This document shows positions 57,341 to 64,000 of a DNA stretch of 64,000 bases, piece after piece. Within the stretch, counting starts at the first letter, position 1. Every line of letters starts with the position of its first letter. Below the pieces are notes generated by a model. It was not told the origin of the DNA and did not search any database. It saw only the letters and a program-made list of their open reading frames with translations. The translations under genes and the position numbers were made by a program. The stretch is from contig CM053326.1 in assembly GCA_028583605.1 (NCBI GenBank), positions 8,378,587 through 8,442,586 on the forward strand. The letters are read 5' to 3'. Source of the DNA: Dastarcus helophoroides. Lineage: Eukaryota; Arthropoda; Insecta; Coleoptera; Bothrideridae.

Positions 57341-58666
57341 AAAAGCAGAATCCGTTTCCTATTCGGGGCAACATCCGCCGCGGCGAGCCACCTGTTTATA
57401 AGGAATCCATTTAACGTATGAGTACTCTGGTGTTACTCGACGTGGCGTTTGCAGCGTTCTTCACAGTTTACTGATCACCCATTGGGAACGGAAAATGTTA
57501 TTTCTAATTATGGTAACTGTAAAAACAACCACAACATTTATTGTTTTGGTGAATTAAACTCATTAAAGGGTTGAAACTAAGGAAAAAAAATGAAGAGTGG
57601 CGATGTGCAATTTTATTTTTAAATTTTGGTAACATCAATACAGAGGCTGCAGTACCGGTATATTTTTTTTTTATTTTCTTAAGTGCAACAAATAACTGCG
57701 CAGTGGTTCCAAAAATCCTATAAAATGTGATAGCAGCATCCCTTCTGATTCTTTAGATCTTTCGGTGGTTGACAGTAGGATGCTTCCTGAAATGATTTCG
57801 AGGTAAAACAATTAGTTTTGCCTCTCACCTAATCATATTACTTCTCACCTTGATGACCTAGGCAATAGTCTGTGAGATTTTTTGAACTATAATAATTCCA
57901 ACTTTGTCCACATTTCAGTACTATAAGAGAAGTCATCCTTGTCTTTAAGTCAGCAAATTTGTTTCGATATGACAGCTGAAAAATAAGGCGTTTCCAGCCT
58001 CTAGTCTTTTAACTGACAAGATAGAAGTGCATTTTTCTTACATAAAGAACGTATCAAAATTACAGGAGGAAATCGATCACATATTTTTAATTACTGTACA
58101 CGGCTTACTCCTAGGTAGATTTACTGTTAACATTAGCATTTTGGTGACGAGGAAACCATAAGATTTTCCGATAAAAAATCGCTCAATGCCCCTTTGGTTT
58201 TTACTTCAAAAAATTCAAAAATATTTATTAAACAGGACTCATTACACAGTGTAGTAATTATCATCATTAATTTTATTTCTAGTCGACAAGAGTCGAAAAA
58301 AAGAGTAATAAATCTAGAGTGAGGTATCTGTCATATTTATCAATTATTTTTCTCCAACGCTATTATAGAAACTGCACATTCTAAGAATAAAAATTTTGAT
58401 GGAACAAATATCATTTCAGCACACGTTCAGAATACTGGTAATTTTGCACACATTAATATTAGAATATTAATATTCTAACACGGCTTTCGGCTAATCAGAA
58501 GCCTTTTAGGTTCATTTTAGGGTGGAATATTAAGTATTTTGTTTTTGTTGATATGGTTACATGTAATAATTAAGCTACTTATTTAAGGCGTCGTGTTTCA
58601 AAATTGTAATCTATTTTGAAGTTTTTTATGAATATTTAGTGGTTTTTCTATAATCTTGTTAGAGAA
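57341..58666. other. unassigned stretch, presumed host intron
   Basis: Lies downstream of the minus-strand TPR exon. It has a GC-richer block at 57346-57440 (ACATCCGCCGCGGCGAGCC) and a perfect 20-bp palindrome at 58459-58478; no further exon recognised. Confidence 0.4.
58459..58478. repeat. perfect 20-bp palindrome
   Basis: TTAGAATATTAATATTCTAA, self-complementary without spacer. Confidence 0.9.
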
Positions 58667-58800
58667 AGTATAGTCTATAACACGTTTGGAATGGCATATT
58701 CCACACTAGCGCAAACGTAACCCTCGCCTGGGGCTCGAGCTACAAGCTTTTCGCTCGTGTGGAATATGCGCCATTCCACAACTTGTTGTAGAATATACTA
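58667..58800. repeat. hairpin repeat next to the TPR exon
   Basis: TTTGGAATGGCATATTCCAC at about 58684 is mirrored by GTGTGGAATATGCGCCATTC at about 58759; outer TATAGTCTATAACA and TGTTGTAGAATATA also pair. The arms are about 40 bp around a GC-rich loop. It ends about 48 bp past the exon's splice donor, so it lies in the following intron. Confidence 0.75.
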
Positions 58801-58847
58801 TTTTTTTTTGCTATTCTACATAAGATATACATAAATTTTAAACTTAC

Positions 58848-58933
58848 GTGCCAACGTGGGCCTGTACTGAATGGCCTTTTGATAACTTTGTATGGCTTCG
58901 TCCAGGCGCTGACTACCCTGCAGCAAAATTCCC
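58848..58933 (-). CDS. internal exon of a host TPR-repeat protein (TMTC-like?)
   Basis: On the minus strand, a TTCATTGTTACAG acceptor is followed by 86 bp and a GTAAGTTT donor, both near consensus. The exon is open in the frame that begins after its first base. It encodes 28 residues, GILLQGSQRLDEAIQSYQKA then IQYRPTLA, a textbook tetratricopeptide unit: glycine at position 8, alanine at 20, a Y/A pair, and proline closing helix B. TPR units mediate protein binding. The RP.LA ending with a following exon boundary reminds me of TMTC proteins (ER membrane O-mannosyltransferases with C-terminal TPRs), but one repeat cannot decide this. No lesion is seen, and codon use is GC-richer than the flanks, as expected of a conserved exon. 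Neighbouring exons were not found in the window. Confidence 0.8.
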
Positions 58934-60310
58934 CTGTAACAATGAAACATAGAGTAAAATTAATGCGACTTATAAGTCTGTCAAATTCACAATGGAAATA
59001 TAGGCCACAATACATTTTAGATTGACAATCAGCAATATATCACAATGACTTGTCAGTTCACTTCGTGCTCATTTCCTTTTAATAAAGGCTGCACAGACGA
59101 GGGTTTGCGTCACTCTTCTCACCTTAATATACTTGGATATTGATCGACAAACAACAATCTAGCGATAAATGTGTCAGCAGGAAGTTCTCCAATCTACTAA
59201 CTCTAATATACCATTCATATTTATCAGGTGTAACTTTGAGTTGCGGTGACAAAAGCCGCTCTATTTGTATCACTCGCTACCTTCCATTTTCGATTTACGT
59301 AATGCATCGATTCGCCTGAAAATTCAGCTTTATTATTGAAGTTTCAACTTGAACAATATTTCAAAGGTTCTGTCACGTATATTTCGCACAAAAGTAAACA
59401 TGAAATAATAAAATCATATTATTTCTATAGGAGTGTCTTTTGTGTCAAAATATCACTTTTCTTTAGATATCGAAAATTTCACAATTTGTAGAAGCAGAAA
59501 CATTGACAGCAAAAACTGGATGATAAAGTTATATTGCAAATAACATTTAACGATTAATTATTAACAATTTAGCTTTTATTAGGCTGCGAATGAAGCATAA
59601 GTAATTTCTACAATCCACTTAAAATTTGTCAAACAATTTATGAAGTTTTCGTTTTGATAACATTATATTTCTAACTGCCCTAGTTTCAGCTGCTCTGACA
59701 ATAGTTATTTTTTAAATTTGTACATCAAATGTTATTTTTTGGTTAGTTTGTTTCACTTCCTAAAATATCAAAGGTACTCCGCACTTTGTGTGTCATCTTG
59801 TTTGTTTCATTTTTGATTTATGCCCTATAATATTATTCTTTTCTTTGTGGAAGGTAACAATTTACTTTGTCATATGTCATAGAATGACATCTAAACATCA
59901 GGTTTTCAATAATATCAATTATGTAATATGTATGCTCGACTAAAAGAGAAAATACATGCAAAATTACAAAATCAGTATCTAACAAACATTTTTTTCAAAT
60001 ACCACCTAAGTGTGTTGTGATAGGAAGAATAGATCACCTTTACAGAGATTTTCTTTTCTTCTGACATATGTATGTGATAAAACATAAGGGTGGGGCATGC
60101 TTCTCATTGTTATACAGGCTGAATCAAATCTGATTTACACTACAGTGAACTTGAAAATTATTGGATATACAACAAAGCTTGAATGAAAATAGTACAGAAT
60201 TCAGTTCCTAACAATATTCCGCTGAGAAAACAATTGCATTCCATTTCGTCTTGTAACTTGTTGTTTATTTTAAATCACATCGAAAAAAAAAAAAGAAAAA
60301 CCGTAGGCGA
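58934..60310. other. unassigned stretch, presumed host intron
   Basis: Upstream of the TPR exon on the minus strand. No further exon or element boundary recognised. Confidence 0.4.
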
Positions 60311-61670
60311 TTATTTTTTAAGGCTTTTCATTGGTGCTCGTTGTTCTTTTCCCAAATAAACTGTTTCCGACAATATTATGTCAACTTTATTATTTTTTAC
60401 AGATGCCATAATGGATTTTGTCATTTTAAAATTAGGTATATTTTTCTGATTATCTTGGTATATGACATGGTATGGCAGTCCCTAAAAAAGTAATAATTAT
60501 TACTGAAAAACTAAAAATATTGTAAGAAAAACTATATAATATTGAAATATTTAATAATAACGTAATAATAACGTGCACGAATCCCCTTTAAATGACATAG
60601 TTTTCTGAAAATATTCTACCAATTTTATTAGGGGAGGATTGCCCATGATTCATACCCAAGTATGCGTTCTAGACTTCTCTAATAGTTAAGTATTGTAGGA
60701 CGGATGATCTACGTAAATAAGAGAGTCTCTAATGTTAGTTTTTTAGATATTTAACGTTACATGAATAAGATTTTAATAAGTATTAAATGACAATATAAGA
60801 AAATCCACAATTTTTGATTATCAAACCGATAGCGCCTAACAATATTTCAGCTCGCATTCCAAATATAATGCTGAAGACCCAGATAGAAAATCATTTACAT
60901 TTTTACAATAATATCAGATTCACCAAAGCCTTAACGATGACTACAACGTATTAATAAATGTATTTTAAATACTCCAATGAAAGTTGAAATAATTTAATTG
61001 GATTGGAAAGTTCTTATTAGAAAAAAAAAATGATATCGTTTATTCTGAAATGTATCGTTGATTATGGCACTTGTATCGTGTGTTAATATTTTTTTTGGGC
61101 TCATAAAATTCTTATATAATCTAAAACGTCATTACACGATACGAATATATTAATGACTATTTTAATAATACACACTTCGTTACCATATTTTTAGTTTTTT
61201 AATAATGTTGCGTGTTACTGGTTCAAAAATTAAAACTTCGTGAATTGTAAACACTTTATTTAAAATTTACTTTGGAACACTACGATTATGAATCACTTAA
61301 CTATCAGACTATCTAATTAGCTGGATATCTGACTAACTAACTGACTAACCAACTAACTAACTAACTGATTTTTGGGAAAGACGACTGCGTATTTATACCG
61401 TTCCGGTTTCTAGAACGGATCTCCGTACAGATCGGACTATCGTTCGCGTAAACGTCTAGAATGCTTATCTGCCATATAGTAGATTCATTCTCGCAGTCGC
61501 TTCCCATTAACAAATGCTTCCAGAGAGTTCTTTACACTACACAATTACTAATACAAATTTTACAACCACACTTCGGTACATTAATTGTTATTATGTAATT
61601 AGGTACTGGATTTTTATTGATAAAAGTTATGGCACTTTTCTTTTAAAAATAATAAATTACTTTAACTCAC
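60311..61670 (+). repeat. family C foldback relative, split by a solo LTR
   Basis: Matches 37873-38690 in order: AAGGCTTTTCATTGGT, TATGTCAACTTTATTATTTT, AGGTATATTTTTCTGATTA, AACGTGCACGAATCCC, TTAGATATTTAACGTTA, TTATGGCACTTGTATCG. The far arm is replaced by unrelated sequence. The LTR at 61206-61580 interrupts TTTTTTAATAA..TTAGGTACTG. Confidence 0.75.
61206..61580 (-). mobile_element. solo LTR, Ty3/gypsy family B
   Basis: Minus-strand relative of the other copies: TGTACCGAAG start, CTAGACGTTTACGCGAACG block, GGTATAAATACGCAG TATA region, many TTAGT repeats, and GCAACA end. Closest to the 44140 copy. Flanks ATAA and TTAA. The related uninterrupted sequence at about 38570-38620 shows the empty site. 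Confidence 0.85.
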
Positions 61671-61679
61671 TTTTACACG

Positions 61680-61800
61680 AATTTTTGTCCTTGTCTTGCA
61701 TTTTTTTGGTCTTGTCTTGTTATTGCTGTAAAAACAAGACAAGACAAGAAGTTCTCTTAGCAGGGGCAAGGTTTTTTCTCAAAAAATTAACAAGAGGCAA
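61680..61800. repeat. CTTGT/ACAAG-rich hairpin
   Basis: CTTGTCTTG occurs twice (about 61688 and 61712) and its complement as AACAAGACAAGACAAG at about 61733, with further AAGAGGCAAGATTTCTTGCC at about 61790. Local inverted repeat; origin unknown. Confidence 0.6.
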
Positions 61801-61859
61801 GATTTCTTGCCTCCTTTAATATTTTATTATAATAAGCAATGGTCAGGAAAATGGTCTCT

Positions 61860-62424
61860 GATGGAACTATCTGTGGTCGTTAAAGTAATTACGTAATATC
61901 CTTCATCGTTTTTGATAATACTGAATACAAAATTTCGAGTTTATACCATCAGTCAAGAATATTCCTATTCGCTTCTGTTCGCTGGTTTTAAAATAACTGT
62001 GATGTTTAGTTAGATGTTGAAAAAGATGCTTAGGGTTTTGACTGATTTAATATCTGCATGTAGGATAAAAAATATAGAGAGTTCTATTGAAAATAACAAA
62101 GTTATCGTTGTTTGAATTGACCAAAATATTCAGACATGGATTCAACCCTCATTATAATATTTTTGAACATATGAAAGTTATGTACGATAGCTTCGTATGT
62201 GTTCTACTTACGTAATAAATATGAAATCAATATCTGGTTTTTGGAAAAAGATACAAGGCATTTCGTGAGATCATGCATCTGTCAAATTTTTTATAAAAAA
62301 AAATTACCTCCAAAACTATAAATTTTAATAACAATCTTTGTTATCTAAAATGGCCTTAATTTTAAGGCCATTCATTTAATTTTACTGATATTTCTTAAAT
62401 AATATCTAAAAACGGAAAAATATG
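61860..62424. other. unassigned stretch
   Basis: No gene or repeat recognised. Confidence 0.4.
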
Positions 62425-64000
62425 TAGGGTGTCTTATTTAAAATAATGAAATTGGTGCCAACTTTCGGTATAACCGGAAGTACTACAACTTTGCGAATAT
62501 TTTAGTTAGCGTTAACCCCGTCGACTTTGCTGAGTTGTTAAATTTTCAAATTTTTTTGATAAGTATTTTGTCAGATATTGTTTAATCTTCTATTAAACAG
62601 ATTTTTTAATGATTTGTATCTTTATTTGTAAGGTGTCATTCAAGCTGACACACTTAATTGTTTTCCAAATTCCTAAATTGTTTTGACTTCTTCATGTTAT
62701 TTTTCAAATTTTACCAATTTTGATTAATCAGGTTTATGAAAATTATTGCAAGGCTGAACAGAATTAACGATGAACGGTTAAACCAGCGACCGCCAACCGG
62801 TGTATTTCGTTCACATATGCATGTCATATGATTGTTACATTAATTACTGCAAACTTGTTTAACCTCATATTTTTAATTTGTCATAGTTGTTAGGTTTTAC
62901 TTTTAATAAAATCAGTATTGATCGAATCGTCGTATCAATTACTCGAACCCTCAACAGATATCGATCACGGCGATTGCGGTGGGCCACACTGTATAATTTT
63001 ACGTATTTGAATTCTATGCAAAATGCCGATTGACATAATTTCAAATAATAGGGGTCTGCGATTAATAGTTTTGGAGATATTTAGAAAATTCATAAAATTT
63101 GAGTTTAACTTTGAAGCTCATTTAAAAGACCAGAAACAATAAAATCAATTTGTTTCTTGTGCAAATAATTACAGCATATCATTTTCTTGAAATTTAATGT
63201 AATTTTTTTAAAATGGCATTTGATATTATACAGGGTGGTTAGTAAACGCAAAATTCTATTTTTCTTAAAAAAGTCAAATAGCACAGCCGGTACATTATTC
63301 TTCATTTTTATTAGAGAACAACTAAGCTTAAATTTAATGTTAGAATTTGTAGGTCTAGTTCTTATAGTTTGAAAGTTATTTAACTTTAAATTTGAAAAAT
63401 AAAAAATGTTGACGTTAACGGTAATGAAAAACACTAATAAATAAACTTTTTACAGCATAATTTCCAAAAAAGGTTATAAAACCAGAAATTGGGACATGTC
63501 TCGTCCCAACTGCGATCTTCCAATTTAAGGTAAAATATACAACTGTTGTTAGTGTACTTTATCTTGATTAGGCCACATATTAAACTTACTTTCTTTTTGA
63601 AAATATGGTGCACAAAATTACAACAATTAGCATTTAATAATACTGTTTTGCATTTATCAGTATCTCTTTAACTATCAACTTTTCGACTAAATTAAGTTCA
63701 GCCAAACTTTAATATTTTTACGGTAGCAATTTACTCATGAATGTTGGCTCAGTACCTTGAGATTAGCCCGTATAAATTAAATTGCAATGAATACCGGTGG
63801 TTTTCCATTTTAACGTAACATAATTTATATTGATTTCGAATTATGTATTTCAAAAAGTTTGTGTTTCAATAACTTGGTAATTGGATGAGTGAATGTGGCT
63901 TTAATTTCCTTTGCTTTAATTGCATAGACGAGGGAGCACAAGTAGTTATTTGGTTGCATTTATTAATTAGGCAATTTTCTTAGCACACTAATCGAAAGGT
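62425..64000. other. unassigned, with two MITE-type ends
   Basis: GTAGGGTGTCTTATTTAAA at 62427 and ATACAGGGTGGTTAGTAAAC at 63228 resemble left ends of insect inverted-repeat elements, but no matching right ends were established. Overlapping open frames on both strands at 63105-63434 have no domain and look fortuitous. Confidence 0.4.

Noticed and set aside
61330..61370. CTAACTAACTAACT runs as a candidate microsatellite or CRISPR-like array
   Set aside because: Part of the LTR family's normal TTAGT/AGTTAG repeat region, present in all five copies; spacing is not array-like.

Overview
This is AT-rich nuclear DNA from an animal, almost certainly an insect. The evidence is the mix of element families (mariner, PIF/Harbinger with a MADF partner, pogo, hAT, Penelope-like, Ty3/gypsy, jockey/CR1-like), a split exon with canonical splice sites, and dense short inverted-repeat elements. 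A beetle or a similar repeat-rich insect is my guess; the window cannot settle it. Nothing bacterial or plasmid-like is present.

Only one piece of host coding sequence is supported: an 86-bp minus-strand exon at 58848-58933 encoding one tetratricopeptide (TPR) unit with clean splice sites. Much of the surrounding sequence may therefore be intron. Everything else that is recognisable is mobile-element debris, in nested layers.

Layout: 0.4-1.75 kb foldback element; 3.46-3.64 kb near-perfect hairpin; 3.76-4.13 kb solo LTR; 5.0-6.4 kb diverged tandem repeat; 8.43-9.07 kb hAT-type MITE; 9.6-10.2 kb non-LTR fragment; 10.9-13.0 kb decayed multi-copy transposase-like gene; 14.46-14.89 kb GC-rich island; 16.4-17.5 kb small inverted-repeat elements; 18.2-18.7 kb non-LTR fragment; 20.2-23.3 kb cluster of foldbacks and a Penelope-like tail; 23.4 kb solo LTR; 27.3-30.5 kb two oppositely oriented Penelope-like pieces separated by a foldback; 32.1-37.1 kb foldback interrupted by a 3.6-kb hAT element; 37.6-38.9 kb perfect palindrome, 134-bp repeat and foldback; 42.0-43.1 kb mariner; 43.4-45.0 kb inverted-repeat element with a solo LTR inside; 46.8-52.2 kb Harbinger element with a deleted gypsy element inside; 53.7-57.3 kb MITE split by a pogo element; 58.8 kb TPR exon; 60.3-61.7 kb foldback relative split by another solo LTR.

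No autonomous element is intact. Every transposase or reverse transcriptase has stops, frameshifts or deletions. Several insertions can be delimited to the base by their target-site duplications (TSDs): hAT TATAGGTA, hAT MITE GGCAGCAC, Harbinger TTA, pogo TA, solo LTRs GTAT and ATAT. The most interesting signals are hammerhead-ribozyme-like cores at the tails of Penelope-like sequences, the interleaved opposite-strand exons of the Harbinger element, and a 134-bp module that is 97% identical between two copies beside a much more diverged foldback family.
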